A DNA stretch of 59,244 nucleotides from an uncultured Bacteroidota bacterium (GTDB lineage: Bacteria; Bacteroidota; Bacteroidia; Flavobacteriales; Flavobacteriaceae): positions 1 to 59,244 of the forward strand of contig CACKBA010000004.1 in assembly GCA_902598295.1 (NCBI GenBank), in the 5' to 3' direction. Every line of letters begins with the position of its first letter. Position 1 is the stretch's first letter. Position numbers and translations under genes: made by a program. The notes beneath the pieces were generated by a model that made no database searches, was not told the DNA's origin, and saw nothing but the letters and a program-made list of their open reading frames with translations. This document shows, in pieces, positions 1 through 9,711 of the stretch.

Positions 1-2912
1 GCAGAATAAAATGTCTGACCACCACCAAATGTATCAGCTCTAGACTCAGGATCATAACCATCATAATCAGTGATAGTTAGCAAGTTAATACCAGAAAGAT
101 AAATTCTAGCCTTTTCTAAACCAACAGATGTAAGCATGTCCTGTGGTATAGTGTAAGAAAGGTTAAGATCTTTTAATCTGATAAAATCGCCGTCCTGTAG
201 ATATCTAGTAGAGTGTTGAACACCATTGCTTCCAACAAGAGCAGCAGCCGGGACATCAGTGATATCACCAGGTTGTCTCCATCTTCTTAACTGATCTCTT
301 GTTTGGTTATCAAACCAGTCACCAGCAGTTGATTGGAATCTACCACCAGCGTTATAGATGCTAGCACCAAACTCAGCAGAGAAAGTGAAAGATAACTCAA
401 AATTCTTATAAGAGATATAGTTGGTAAGTCCACCTATGAAGTCAGGGAATGGGTTACCAGCAACTTTTCTGTAATCAGCAGAATAACTTTCTGTAGCAAC
501 ACCATCAGCATCGTAGAACAATGCATTTCCGTTGTCAGGATTAACACCTGCATATTCAACTAAGAAAAATGCATTGATTGGTTCACCTTCTCTTAAAATG
601 TTTCTACCACTAATTGCATCCTCGCCATTAGGTAAAGTCACAACCTCATTTTCGTTAGTAGCTAAATTTAAACTTGATGACCAAGTAAAGTCATTTGTAC
701 TAACATTAGTTGTGTTTAATAAGAATTCAATTCCTGTATTTTTTACAGCACCTATATTCTTAGTTAAAGATGTAAATCCGGATGAACCAGGTATTGGTTC
801 ACCAAAAAGCAAATCATCTGTATCTTTATTGTAATAAGTTAATTCACCAGTAATTTTATCATCTAAGAAACCAAACTGAACAGAAAAATCAGTTTGCGTA
901 GTTGTTTCCCAAGACAAATTTTGATTTGAAGGTTGAGTAGGTTGAAGACCAGGTCTTTGGTTAAATGATGTGGCACCAAATAGACCAAGTGCAGCAAAGT
1001 TTCCAATTGCGGCATTACCAACTTCACCCCAACTACCTCTCAGCTTTAGGAATGAAAAAATGTTGTCTCCAATGAAATCCTCGTTAGATAATATCCAACC
1101 AGCACTAAATGAAGGGAAATTTCCAAATTGAACATTCTCACCAAATCTTGATGAACCGTCTCTTCTTATACCTGCTTTAAACAAGTACTTATCTTGAATG
1201 TTGTAAGTCGCTCTCGCAAAGTAACCAACAAAACTGAATGAGGTGAAACTACCAGAACCAGCAGTAATTTCTGCAGCACTAGCGATTGTTTGAAAATCAT
1301 CACTAGGGAATTGCTCACCACTTACACTTGAAAATCTTCTTTTACTCTTATTTAAAGATGAACCAACAGTTACATCAAGTGAACTGTAGTCATTAGTATA
1401 GTCATAATTGAAGTAATTAGTAACAATATAATTCTCAGTTGTTGCATTAGAAGCATAACCATAACCATTTGTTGACATGAAAGGAGTTAGACTTCCTCTG
1501 AACTGATCCTCGCTTTGACCATATAAATCATAGGCAAATTCAGATGTAAACGTTAAACCACTAAATAAATCTAATTCAGCAGATACTTTACCAGTATTTC
1601 TTCTGACGATTGTATTATATTTTGCATACTTATCTTCCAAAAGAAAGTTTGCATAAACAGTATTAGTAAAGGGCTCTCCGTCAACGAACGCTGGCGAAAT
1701 AGGAGCCTGAGCAATCGCTTGTAATGGAGTAACAAATGCGTTATCGTTTGCGATTCTATCAATATCAGTTCTACCGTAACCTAAGTTGAAATTTAATGTT
1801 AACTTATCAGTAACTGCAGTACTTATATTAGCTCTAGCACTAATTTTATCAAGGCTGTTGCCTAAAACAATACCCTCAGTTTCATTGTATGCAACAGAGA
1901 AAAAATAGTTAGTATTATCAGATCCACCAGAAACTGAAAAATCAGCATCTTGAACAGAACCTTCAACTAACGCAATTTTTTCCCAATCTGTATCATATGT
2001 TCCTTCACGCCATGTACCATTTGAATACCTGTCGAACCTACCTTCAACAAATCCAGTGAAGTCAAGTCCAGCGTTAAAGGTATTTCTACCAGCTTCTAAA
2101 AATATTTCAACATATTCAGCTGCATTCATCCAATCTCTGTAATTTGAAGGATTACTAACACCTCTAGAAACATTTAGATTAAATTTAGCTTTGCCAGCTT
2201 TACCCTTTTTGGTTGTAATGATTACAACACCATTAGCACCCTGGGATCCGTAAATAGAGGCTGCTGATGCATCCTTTAAAATATCGATTGACTCGATTTC
2301 GTTTGGACTCAAAGTGATTAAAGGGTTAGTTGGAGCGCCATTGCTTGACTCATTATATGTAATTAATGGAATACCATCAAGAACATACAGTGGTTGAGAA
2401 CTAGCACTGATACTGGCTTGTCCACGGATTCTAAAATTAAATCCTGATTCGACTTTACCATTAGTTTGTGTTACTTGTACACCAGCAACTTTACCAGCGA
2501 AAGTATTGAAAACGTTTGGTGTAGGAATTTCAGAAATGTCTTCAGAATCTAATGATGCAATATTATCTGTTAAAAGTCTACGACTTTCAGATCCGTATCC
2601 TGTAACAACTACCTCATCAAGTTGACCACCCTCAGATAAAACAACATCGATTGATGTGTTATTACCTACGGCAACGACTTGAGTAAGATAACCAAGGAAA
2701 CTTACAGATAATGTAGCGTCATCACCGACAGAAATTGAGAAATTACCATCAAAATCAGCAACTACACCATTGTTAGTACCAACTTCAACAATAGATGCAC
2801 CAGGTAACGGGGCACCATCCTCATCTGAAACACTTCCTGTAATAGTTTGTTGTCCTAAAGCAACTGAAATTGCTAAAAAAGACATCATAATACTAAGTAT
2901 TAGTTTTTTCAT
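1..2912 (-). CDS. SusC/RagA-family TonB-linked outer membrane receptor (partial, C-terminus off the left edge)
   Basis: The reading frame is open from an ATG at 2912 to the window edge, about 970 codons. It starts with a signal peptide (MKKLILSIMMSFLAIS), then a carboxypeptidase-D-like regulatory domain (roughly residues 22-95, with GSVSDEDGAPLPGAS), a TonB plug (VAGVQV, RIRG, YVLDGIPL, GSQGANGVVIITTKKG) and a long beta-barrel. The last readable residues (NLLTITDYDGYDPE) resemble the end of SusC proteins, so only a few dozen residues are missing. Family members import oligosaccharides or peptides across the outer membrane with a SusD lipoprotein lid, energised by TonB. A SusD gene would be expected just beyond position 1 on the same strand, but is not visible. 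The substrate cannot be inferred. Confidence 0.95.
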   Translation of the reverse strand, partial: MKKLILSIMMSFLAISVALGQQTITGSVSDEDGAPLPGASIVEVGTNNGVVADFDGNFSISVGDDATLSVSFLGYLTQVVAVGNNTSIDVVLSEGGQLDEVVVTGYGSESRRLLTDNIASLDSEDISEIPTPNVFNTFAGKVAGVQVTQTNGKVESGFNFRIRGQASISASSQPLYVLDGIPLITYNESSNGAPTNPLITLSPNEIESIDILKDASAASIYGSQGANGVVIITTKKGKAGKAKFNLNVSRGVSNPSNYRDWMNAAEYVEIFLEAGRNTFNAGLDFTGFVEGRFDRYSNGTWREGTYDTDWEKIALVEGSVQDADFSVSGGSDNTNYFFSVAYNETEGIVLGNSLDKISARANISTAVTDKLTLNFNLGYGRTDIDRIANDNAFVTPLQAIAQAPISPAFVDGEPFTNTVYANFLLEDKYAKYNTIVRRNTGKVSAELDLFSGLTFTSEFAYDLYGQSEDQFRGSLTPFMSTNGYGYASNATTENYIVTNYFNYDYTNDYSSLDVTVGSSLNKSKRRFSSVSGEQFPSDDFQTIASAAEITAGSGSFTSFSFVGYFARATYNIQDKYLFKAGIRRDGSSRFGENVQFGNFPSFSAGWILSNEDFIGDNIFSFLKLRGSWGEVGNAAIGNFAALGLFGATSFNQRPGLQPTQPSNQNLSWETTTQTDFSVQFGFLDDKITGELTYYNKDTDDLLFGEPIPGSSGFTSLTKNIGAVKNTGIEFLLNTTNVSTNDFTWSSSLNLATNENEVVTLPNGEDAISGRNILREGEPINAFFLVEYAGVNPDNGNALFYDADGVATESYSADYRKVAGNPFPDFIGGLTNYISYKNFELSFTFSAEFGASIYNAGGRFQSTAGDWFDNQTRDQLRRWRQPGDITDVPAAALVGSNGVQHSTRYLQDGDFIRLKDLNLSYTIPQDMLTSVGLEKARIYLSGINLLTITDYDGYDPESRADTFGGGQTFYS

Positions 2913-3004
2913 GTTTTTAAGTTTTGAGGGCGCTAAACTAAACTATATCGAATAAACAAAAAAGAAAAAAAGTATGTTTTTGTTGATAAAACAGATTTTC
3001 TAAC

Positions 3005-3035
3005 ATATAAAACATTGATAATCAATATTTTATGT
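3005..3035. promoter_or_regulatory. 31-bp near-perfect inverted repeat between divergent genes
   Basis: The repeat is centred on 3020: the core ATTGAT-A-ATCAAT is perfect and the arms continue outwards with one mismatch (3013/3027) and one G-T pair. It lies in the 217-bp gap between the SusC-type receptor (minus) and the rRNA methyltransferase (plus). Both genes read away from it, so a terminator is unlikely. An operator or a structured leader for the receptor gene is possible. No clear TAnnTTTG promoter box was seen in this gap. Confidence 0.4.
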
Positions 3036-3129
3036 TATTAACAATAACAAAAAAAAATTAATTGTTACAAATTAAACACGTTTAGTCTGATTTTAACTAG
3101 TTTAGTTGACAAAATATCCGCAATAATCT

Positions 3130-3849
3130 ATGAAAGTCTATGGAAGAAGATCGGTCAATGAGGCAATAAAAAGTGATTTGGAAATTCAGAAAGCATTTAT
3201 CAAAAAAAATGCAATTAATATGGAGGAAATTATTTTCAAATTAAACAAAAAAAACATTCCCATATCATTTGTTCCAATCGAAAAACTAAAAAAATTGACG
3301 AAAAATAACCATCAGGGCATTGTTTGTTTAATTTCAAAAATTAAAACTTGTGACCTTAATGATTTGGATGTTTTTTTACAAAATAAGGAATCATCTAAAA
3401 TTGTTTTTTTAGATGGAATCACCGATACTAGAAATTTTGGTTCAATTATTAGAAATGCAGAATGTTTTGGAATAGATGGTGTTGTAGTATCTAGAACAGG
3501 ATGTGCCCAAATTAACGATGAAACAATCAAAAGTTCCAGTGGAGCAATTTTTAATCTTCCTATTTACAAGGTGAATCATCTGTTGGATGCTATTTTTCTT
3601 GTAAAAGAGCAAGGTTTCACAATTATGGGAGCTGATGAAAAATCCAAAAAAAAAATAAGCAGTTTGAAATTCAAAAACAAAACCGCAGTAATTTTAGGTT
3701 CTGAGGGAAAGGGAATTAGTACTCCAATTTTAAAAAAGTGTGATGAAACATTTAAGATACCATTAGTGGGTAAAACTGAATCCTTAAATGTTTCTGTTGC
3801 ATCTGGAATAATAATTCATGAAATCTGTAAACAAAATTCTAAAGAATAG
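3130..3849 (+). CDS. rlmB: TrmH/SpoU-family 23S rRNA (guanosine-2'-O)-methyltransferase, RlmB-like
   Basis: 239 residues, the usual length for RlmB-type enzymes. The N-terminal part (about 1-75) is the L30e-like RNA-binding domain starting with VYGRRSVNEAI. The SPOUT catalytic domain carries the three family motifs: motif 1 (DTRNFGSIIRNAECFG, about residue 98), motif 2 (LGSEGKGIS, about 190) and motif 3 (PLVGKTESLNVSVASGI, about 213). It should methylate a 2'-hydroxyl in 23S rRNA using S-adenosylmethionine in the cytoplasm. TrmH-family members can also act on tRNA, so the exact target is inferred. It stands alone on the plus strand, and its end overlaps the convergent phosphatase gene by 11 bp. 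Confidence 0.9.
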   Translation: MKVYGRRSVNEAIKSDLEIQKAFIKKNAINMEEIIFKLNKKNIPISFVPIEKLKKLTKNNHQGIVCLISKIKTCDLNDLDVFLQNKESSKIVFLDGITDTRNFGSIIRNAECFGIDGVVVSRTGCAQINDETIKSSSGAIFNLPIYKVNHLLDAIFLVKEQGFTIMGADEKSKKKISSLKFKNKTAVILGSEGKGISTPILKKCDETFKIPLVGKTESLNVSVASGIIIHEICKQNSKE

Positions 3850-4519
3850 CTTTGAGTTCAATTAATTTATGAATTGTCTCGTTTTTGTTTTGTATTTCTT
3901 CACCATGGGCTACAAAATGAATCGTTTGAATATTTAGTTTTTTTGCCCCTAAAATATCAGCTTCATAATTATCTCCAATCATCAATGACTCATTCGCCTT
4001 TGAAATAGAATCCTCTAAGGCATGTATAAAAATTTTTGGGTCTGGTTTTTTAACACCCACTGACTCCGAATCATAAACACCTTCAAAATAGTGTTTTATT
4101 CTTGAATTTATTAATTTTTTTTGCTGTACGTCTCTGAATCCATTTGTTATAATAAATAGTCTGTACTTTGGTTTTAAATATTCTAAAACATCAATAGCAC
4201 CTTCTATCAATTTATTATTCTCAGGTAAAAAATTTATATAATCTTCAGATATTTTATCAATTGTTAAATTATCTATACTATAATTAAAAAAATCAAAAAC
4301 TTCCTTTAATCTGTTGTGCCTTAGATGCTCCTTTGAAATTTCTCCGTTTCTGTAAAGTTTCCAGTAACGGAAATTGATAGGTACATAAGCAGCAATGAAT
4401 TTATCAAAGTTTATGGTTATATTATATTTTCTAAAAATTTTTTTGAATGATAACTCAGAGTTTTTTTCAAAATCCCAAAGAGTGTGATCTAAATCAAAAA
4501 AAATACTTTTAATTGGCAT
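3839..4519 (-). CDS. yjjG: YjjG-type HAD hydrolase (noncanonical pyrimidine nucleotide phosphatase)
   Basis: 226 residues from the ATG at 4519. A longer reading from 4552 adds 11 residues before MPIKSIFFDLDHTLWDF, but the family normally begins right before the FFDLDHTLWDF motif, so the inner start is preferred. All four HAD motifs are visible: DLDHT with the nucleophile Asp, TNG followed by FRDVQ, the Lys of VGVKKPDP, and IGDNYEADILGA. YjjG-type enzymes dephosphorylate nucleoside monophosphates and clear modified pyrimidine nucleotides. It is the last gene of the adk-obg-mpl unit and overlaps the ligase gene by 11 bp. The substrate is inferred from the family. Confidence 0.88.
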   Translation of the reverse strand: MPIKSIFFDLDHTLWDFEKNSELSFKKIFRKYNITINFDKFIAAYVPINFRYWKLYRNGEISKEHLRHNRLKEVFDFFNYSIDNLTIDKISEDYINFLPENNKLIEGAIDVLEYLKPKYRLFIITNGFRDVQQKKLINSRIKHYFEGVYDSESVGVKKPDPKIFIHALEDSISKANESLMIGDNYEADILGAKKLNIQTIHFVAHGEEIQNKNETIHKLIELKAIL

Positions 4520-5873
4520 TGTTACAAAAATTTTTAGAGAGTTGAGTAACATCTAATCCACCAAACTTTCCTGAACTCATCAATAATAAATTTAAATTTT
4601 GTTGACCTAAACTCATAATATAATTATTCAATTCATCTTTACCATAAATAAATTTCACTTTTTGGTTGTTGAAGGACTTTCTTAAACTTTCCTCATCAAA
4701 ATCTATGTTTGTAAACTTTGGGTTTAATTTATCAATAAAAATGATTGGATAATCACACAAATCCAAACTCCCTCTGTAATGTATTTGAAATTTTTCGTCA
4801 AAACTGCTAAACGTGTGTAATTCATAAACCCCCACTAGCTCTCCATCAAAATTAGTTTTAACAGCATTAACACTAGCCTTTAGTTTACTGGGTGAGTGAG
4901 CAAAATCTCTGATAGTTGACCTTCCAAACTTAGTTTCTATTACTTGTAGTCGATTGCTTGCACCACTAAATGTTGTTATTGAATTATAAAACTCATCATC
5001 AGTTAAACCTATTAAATTACACACTTGTTTTGCACCTGACAAGTTTTCCATGTTGTGTTTTCCAAAGATTTTTAAAGGTAAAAGACCTTCATCGGTTTCG
5101 ATAAAAAACTTATTATTTTTGACTGTAAAGTTTGGTCTAGAGTAAGGTATTTTTCTTATGTAATTTTCATTCGTTTTTAATAAACTTAATATTTCTACAT
5201 CTTCATCATTATATATCAAAACACCACCATTTATAATTTTGTCAATAAAAATTTTGAACTGATTCTTATAAATGTCAAACGTTGGAAAAACATTAATATG
5301 GTCCCAGGAAATTCCAGAAATTAAAGCAATGTTTGGTTGATAAACATGGAACTTTGGAGTATTGTGTATCCTTGAGGATAAGTATTCGTCACCTTCAATA
5401 ATAATGAAATCATTTTCATCTGATAAACTAACAGAATTAGAGAAACCTTCAATTTTTGCTCCCAGAAGATAATCAACTTTAATTGCATTGTCGTTTAACA
5501 CATGTAGAATCATTGATGTAATGGTTGTCTTTCCATGACTTCCAGCAATAACCACTCTCGTCTTATTTTTTGAATACTCATAGATAAATTCAGGGAATGA
5601 GTAGATTTTTATTTTTTTTTGTTTTGCTACTTTAAGTTCCAAATTATCTGATTTGGCATGCATACCAAGTACAATAAAATCCAAATCCTCCTTAATATTT
5701 TCCTCGTACCAACCGAGCTTCTTAGGAAATAAGTCATTTTCAATTAAACTTGATTTTGATGGTTCATAAATTGCATCGTCGCTTCCCGTTACGATAAAAC
5801 CAAGTCTTTTAAGTTCTATTGCTAAACTATGCATAACACTTCCACCAACCGATATGAAATGTACTTTCCTCAA
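4509..5873 (-). CDS. Mur-ligase-family peptidoglycan synthetase, Mpl-like
   Basis: 454 residues. It opens with a dinucleotide-like fold (VHFISVGGSVMHSLA), then the Mur ATP loop GSHGKTTITSMIL near residue 112, the central-domain segment IEGDEYLSSR and GISWDHINVFP, and the C-terminal domain with RDFAHSPSKLKA where Mur enzymes have DYAHHP. Mpl joins the tripeptide L-Ala-D-Glu-mesoDAP to UDP-MurNAc during wall recycling; Bacteroidota carry this shorter version, often called peptidoglycan synthetase. Start is TTG at 5873, and its TTGA overlaps the stop of the upstream gene, pointing to translational coupling. Recycling versus another Mur role cannot be settled from sequence. Confidence 0.88.
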   Translation of the reverse strand: MRKVHFISVGGSVMHSLAIELKRLGFIVTGSDDAIYEPSKSSLIENDLFPKKLGWYEENIKEDLDFIVLGMHAKSDNLELKVAKQKKIKIYSFPEFIYEYSKNKTRVVIAGSHGKTTITSMILHVLNDNAIKVDYLLGAKIEGFSNSVSLSDENDFIIIEGDEYLSSRIHNTPKFHVYQPNIALISGISWDHINVFPTFDIYKNQFKIFIDKIINGGVLIYNDEDVEILSLLKTNENYIRKIPYSRPNFTVKNNKFFIETDEGLLPLKIFGKHNMENLSGAKQVCNLIGLTDDEFYNSITTFSGASNRLQVIETKFGRSTIRDFAHSPSKLKASVNAVKTNFDGELVGVYELHTFSSFDEKFQIHYRGSLDLCDYPIIFIDKLNPKFTNIDFDEESLRKSFNNQKVKFIYGKDELNNYIMSLGQQNLNLLLMSSGKFGGLDVTQLSKNFCNNAN

Positions 5874-6355
5874 TATTTTTTATTTGGGAAGTTTTCGTAA
5901 AGATATTTTGCCTTTTCACCTTCAACTTTTGATATGTTAGAAATCTTTTCAATAATCACCCTGGCTTTTTTCTTACCACCTCCCAAAAATCTAGGTACTT
6001 CTAGGTAAACCTGTAACATAATCCAATTTAAACTTAAAGATGAATCATCTAATTTGTAAGTCTTTTCCAATTGGTTCATCATCTCAGGTACATATGCAGC
6101 TCCCTTAATTCTTGGCATCAATTCAATTTTAGCTGCTAATGTCGCTGCCAGTTTGTAATTGTAGTTAAAACTATTAGGATTGTTTTTGACTAGCTCTTTA
6201 TATAAATCAATTGGCTTATCAAATTCACAGATCTGAACTAACGAATCAGCAATTCTTTCAATTTTTACTAAATCAGGATTTTCTAAACTCTGATTTTGTG
6301 AAAGTATAGATGAAGCAAATAAAATTAATGCTACTGAGTATTTAATTTTTTCCAC
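5870..6355 (-). CDS. Exported TPR-like protein of unknown function
   Basis: 161 residues with an N-terminal export signal ([15 protein letters not shown]). The rest is helical and looks like degenerate tetratricopeptide repeats (residues about 30-130: [21 protein letters not shown], ending [13 protein letters not shown]). The phrase FLGGGKKKA with a following helix is reminiscent of small periplasmic TPR proteins of Bacteroidota. Start is GTG at 6355, lying 25 bp inside the obg 3' end; its stop overlaps the mpl-like start. Tight coupling with obg and the wall ligase suggests a periplasmic or envelope helper, but no function can be assigned. Confidence 0.75.
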   Translation of the reverse strand: MEKIKYSVALILFASSILSQNQSLENPDLVKIERIADSLVQICEFDKPIDLYKELVKNNPNSFNYNYKLAATLAAKIELMPRIKGAAYVPEMMNQLEKTYKLDDSSLSLNWIMLQVYLEVPRFLGGGKKKARVIIEKISNISKVEGEKAKYLYENFPNKKY

Positions 6356-7335
6356 ATTAAGTCCTTTAAAGTTTCAATTCCATATCTTGTTATTGATGAT
6401 ATAAAATGCACATCAACACTTAAAGATTTTAGTTTATTATTTAATTTGAGATCACTTAGTTTATCTTTTGGTATTAAATCACATTTAGTTACAACAAGAA
6501 GTTTTTCTTTATCCAGTAATTCTTTGTTATACTTTCTTAATTCATCTATTAGGATATTAAATTTTTTATCAATATTCTTAGACTCACAGGATACAAGAAA
6601 AATAAGTATTGAATTTCTTTCAATGTGACGTAAAAAATGATGTCCCAATCCCTTTCCCTTACTAGCACCTTTAATAATTCCTGGGATATCTGAAACAACA
6701 AAAGTATTAAAGTCTTTGTATTTCACGATACCCAGATTCGGTTTTAGAGTTGTAAACTCATAATCTCCAATTTTTGGTGTTGCATCTGTTATAACACTTA
6801 GTAATGTTGATTTTCCTGAGTTGGGGAAACCAACAAAACCAACATCAGCTAGGACTTTTAATTCAATAGTTAGTTTTTTTTCACTTCCCTCAACACCAGG
6901 TTGTGAATACTTTGGCGTTTGATTGGTTGAGGATTTAAAATGCCAATTACCTAAACCACCCTTACCACCAGACACAGCATTAAACTCTTCACCATCTTCA
7001 ATTGATTCAAATAGGACTTTTCCATTAACAGTATCCTTTATAACACTACCAACTGGAATTTTTATTATCTCATCCCTACCATTTGCACCTGAACTTCGAG
7101 ATTTTCCTCCATTTTCACCATGGTCAGCTTTAAAGTGTTTTTTGAATTTGAAGTGAAATAGTGTCCAGAGATTTTTGTCTGTCTTAAAAATTATATTACC
7201 ACCATCACCTCCATCTCCACCGTCAGGCCCTCCTTTTGCTACAAACTTTTCTCTTCGCAAGTGTGATGAACCTGCACCACCATTTCCAGACCTTACAACA
7301 ACCTTAACATAATCAACGAAATTATCCTCGGTCAT
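6331..7335 (-). CDS. obgE: Obg/CgtA GTPase (50S ribosome assembly)
   Basis: 334 residues. The glycine-rich Obg fold fills residues 1-158 ([25 protein letters not shown]). The G domain follows with G1 GFPNSGKST near 167, G3 [20 protein letters not shown] and G4 TKCD. There is no C-terminal OCT domain, as is usual in Bacteroidota. The protein binds the large ribosomal subunit and couples its assembly to GTP and ppGpp levels. It overlaps adk by 4 bp (ATGA), so the two are translated together. Confidence 0.97.
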   Translation of the reverse strand: MTEDNFVDYVKVVVRSGNGGAGSSHLRREKFVAKGGPDGGDGGDGGNIIFKTDKNLWTLFHFKFKKHFKADHGENGGKSRSSGANGRDEIIKIPVGSVIKDTVNGKVLFESIEDGEEFNAVSGGKGGLGNWHFKSSTNQTPKYSQPGVEGSEKKLTIELKVLADVGFVGFPNSGKSTLLSVITDATPKIGDYEFTTLKPNLGIVKYKDFNTFVVSDIPGIIKGASKGKGLGHHFLRHIERNSILIFLVSCESKNIDKKFNILIDELRKYNKELLDKEKLLVVTKCDLIPKDKLSDLKLNNKLKSLSVDVHFISSITRYGIETLKDLMWKKLNTQ

Positions 7336-7910
7336 TTTTGAATTTTTTCAATCAAATCTACGAGTCTTAAACTTATTTCATCGATTTCACCTATTCCGCT
7401 GACTGAATAAAACTTATTCATTTTTCCATAATATTGTATTAAGGGTTCAGTTTTTTTTCTATACTCATTAAGTCTTGTTAGAATTTTATCCTCACTCTGA
7501 TCATCAGCCCTACCTGATATTTTACCTCTTTTTAGTAATCTATCTTTCAATAAATTATCACTGACCTCTAAAGCAACAGTTGCAGACAGCGGTAATTTAT
7601 ATTTTGATAAAATTTTATTCATTTCATTGGCTTGAAAAGTTGTCCTGGGAAAGCCGTCAAAAATAAAACCATTACTAGGTAGGTTTTGTTTTATTTCATT
7701 TTCTAACATCGAAACTGTTATTTCATCAGGGACTAACTCGCCTTGTTCTGTATAAACTTTAGCTTTTAATCCTAAATCAGTTTCGTTTTTTATATTTTTT
7801 CTAAAAACATCACCTGTTGAAATATGGACTAAGTCATATTTATTTTTCAAGAAACTCGCTTGAGTACCCTTACCACTTCCCGGTTTGCCAAATAAAATTA
7901 AGTTTAGCAT
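7332..7910 (-). CDS. adk: Adenylate kinase
   Basis: 192 residues. P-loop [10 protein letters not shown] at residues 8-17, the AMP-binding STGDVFR, DGFPRTT, and the lid Arg cluster [15 protein letters not shown]. The lid is the short form without the four zinc-binding cysteines, matching a short-type Adk. It interconverts AMP, ADP and ATP. First gene of the minus-strand operon adk-obg-TPR-mpl-yjjG; its start faces purK, with about 90 bp to the likely purK start. Confidence 0.97.
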   Translation of the reverse strand: MLNLILFGKPGSGKGTQASFLKNKYDLVHISTGDVFRKNIKNETDLGLKAKVYTEQGELVPDEITVSMLENEIKQNLPSNGFIFDGFPRTTFQANEMNKILSKYKLPLSATVALEVSDNLLKDRLLKRGKISGRADDQSEDKILTRLNEYRKKTEPLIQYYGKMNKFYSVSGIGEIDEISLRLVDLIEKIQK

Positions 7911-8004
7911 TACAATTTTTTACAAATATACCTAAATACAAAAGATGATTAAATTATTTCTCATCTATAAATTAATGTATTTTTGGATACTTAAAGTTTA
8001 TATT

Positions 8005-9144
8005 TTGAACAGAAAAATTGGAATTATTGGTGGTGGACAATTGGGTAAGATGATTCTTGACGAAACCAACAAAATGGGTATATATGTAAGTATACTAGAC
8101 CCAAGCAGCGAATCACCATGTCGTAATTTATCAAAAAACTTTATTCAGGGTGATTTTAAAGATTATCATACAGTACTGAATTTTGGACTAAAACATGATA
8201 TTATTTCCTACGAAATTGAACACATTAATGTTGATGCATTAGATGAACTAGTAAGAAAGGGGATTGAAGTCCAGCCAGCGCCAGAGTTACTGAGAATAAT
8301 TCAAGACAAATACAAACAAAAATCATTCTTCAAAAAAAATAATTTCCCAACATCAGATTTCTATTATTTTAGGTCAAAAAATGAACTTTTAGATTCTTTT
8401 AAAAAAAATGGTATCAATTTTCCTTGTGTTTGGAAAAAAACAAAATTTGGTTATGATGGTTTTGGCGTTAAAATTTTAAAAAATGAAAAAGATTTAATTG
8501 AGCTGCCTAATTCAGAAATGATTATTGAAGACTTGGTTGTTTTTAAAAAAGAACTGGCAGTAATTGTCGCGATGAATAAAAACAGAGATATAAAAACCTA
8601 TGAGACGGTAGAAATGGAATTTAATCCCGATTCAAATCAAGTTGAATTCGTAATAAGTCCAGCTAACATTAGTGAGAAAGTTAATACCATTGCAAAAAAA
8701 ATAGCATCTGATCTAGCAAAAAAAATAAATTTGGTTGGTTTATTAGCAGTAGAAATGTTTCTAACACCAGATGAAAAAATATTAATAAATGAAATTGCTC
8801 CTAGACCACACAACAGTGGTCATTTTTCAATTGATGCATGTCCAACTTCTCAATTTAAACAACACATAAATTCGATTACAAATCGTGAACTTGGGGAAAC
8901 TTCTCATGAAAATTGCGCAATAATGATAAATCTGGTTGGTGAAGAATCTCATAATGGTTTGGTGAAATATGAAAATATTGATTTAATAAAAGACCAAAAA
9001 AGTGTTTTTGTTCATATTTATGGAAAAAAAATGACACGTCCAAATAGAAAAATGGGGCATGTGACGGTTATTTGTGATAACTTTGATGAAGCATATATAA
9101 AGGCAAAAGAAATTAAAGATATCATAAAAGTTAAAAGTTATTAA
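8005..9144 (+). CDS. purK: 5-(carboxyamino)imidazole ribonucleotide synthase (PurK)
   Basis: 379 residues from a TTG at 8005, giving LNRKIGIIGGGQLGKM, where PurK proteins normally begin. Longer in-frame starts exist (ATG at 7945 and 7975), but the extra hydrophobic residues have no counterpart in the family. ATP-grasp features include PCVWKKTKFGYDGFGVK, the EIEHI motif, and the metal/ATP segment NEIAPRPHNSGHFSIDAC. It uses ATP and bicarbonate to make N5-CAIR in purine synthesis. purE follows after one base, so the two form an operon. Confidence 0.93.
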   Translation: MNRKIGIIGGGQLGKMILDETNKMGIYVSILDPSSESPCRNLSKNFIQGDFKDYHTVLNFGLKHDIISYEIEHINVDALDELVRKGIEVQPAPELLRIIQDKYKQKSFFKKNNFPTSDFYYFRSKNELLDSFKKNGINFPCVWKKTKFGYDGFGVKILKNEKDLIELPNSEMIIEDLVVFKKELAVIVAMNKNRDIKTYETVEMEFNPDSNQVEFVISPANISEKVNTIAKKIASDLAKKINLVGLLAVEMFLTPDEKILINEIAPRPHNSGHFSIDACPTSQFKQHINSITNRELGETSHENCAIMINLVGEESHNGLVKYENIDLIKDQKSVFVHIYGKKMTRPNRKMGHVTVICDNFDEAYIKAKEIKDIIKVKSY

Positions 9145-9145
9145 T

Positions 9146-9622
9146 ATGGCAAAAATTGGCATTATAATGGGTAGTAAGTCGGACTTCCCCGTGATGAAGG
9201 AGGCAACAGAAATTCTTGATGATTTTGGAATTAGTTACGAAACCGAAATTGTATCAGCTCATAGAACGCCTGATAAAATGATGGATTACAGCAAAAATGC
9301 GCATAAAAGAGGCATTAAAGTAATAATAGCTGGTGCAGGAGGTGCCGCTCATCTACCCGGGATGGTTGCTTCAAATTCTCCTTTACCAGTAATTGGTGTC
9401 CCAATTAAGTCCAGGAATTCAATTGATGGTTGGGATTCAGTTCTTTCAATTTTACAAATGCCAGGTGGAGTTCCTGTTGCAACTGTAGCTTTAAATGGTG
9501 CAAAAAATGGTGCAATATTGGCTGCTGAAATACTAGGTGTGAATGACACAGAGGTTCAAAAAAAAATAATTAATTATAAGTCAGATCTAGAACGAAAAGT
9601 TAATTCTTCCAAACTTAAATAA
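9146..9622 (+). CDS. purE: N5-carboxyaminoimidazole ribonucleotide mutase (class I PurE)
   Basis: 158 residues. The N-terminus IGIIMGSKSDFPVMKEA, the SAHRTPDKM segment with the catalytic His, and GAGGAAHLPGMVAS are class I PurE signatures. It converts N5-CAIR to CAIR, the step right after PurK, and the presence of purK beside it supports the mutase role over the direct carboxylase role. Start ATG is one base after the purK stop. Confidence 0.97.
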   Translation: MAKIGIIMGSKSDFPVMKEATEILDDFGISYETEIVSAHRTPDKMMDYSKNAHKRGIKVIIAGAGGAAHLPGMVASNSPLPVIGVPIKSRNSIDGWDSVLSILQMPGGVPVATVALNGAKNGAILAAEILGVNDTEVQKKIINYKSDLERKVNSSKLK

Positions 9623-9711
9623 TTTGTCAATAACGAGTTAAAAACTTTATTTAATATCTCAAATTTTTTACGTTAAATATGTAGCTAATTACATAATTTT
9701 AAGGCTTCAAA

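Noticed and set aside
2770-2955. 61-codon plus-strand frame over the receptor start
   Set aside because: Antisense shadow of the SusC N-terminus; no features of its own.
9623-9711. Glycine riboswitch before gcvP
   Set aside because: Only 89 bp are available and no paired glycine-aptamer pattern is visible.
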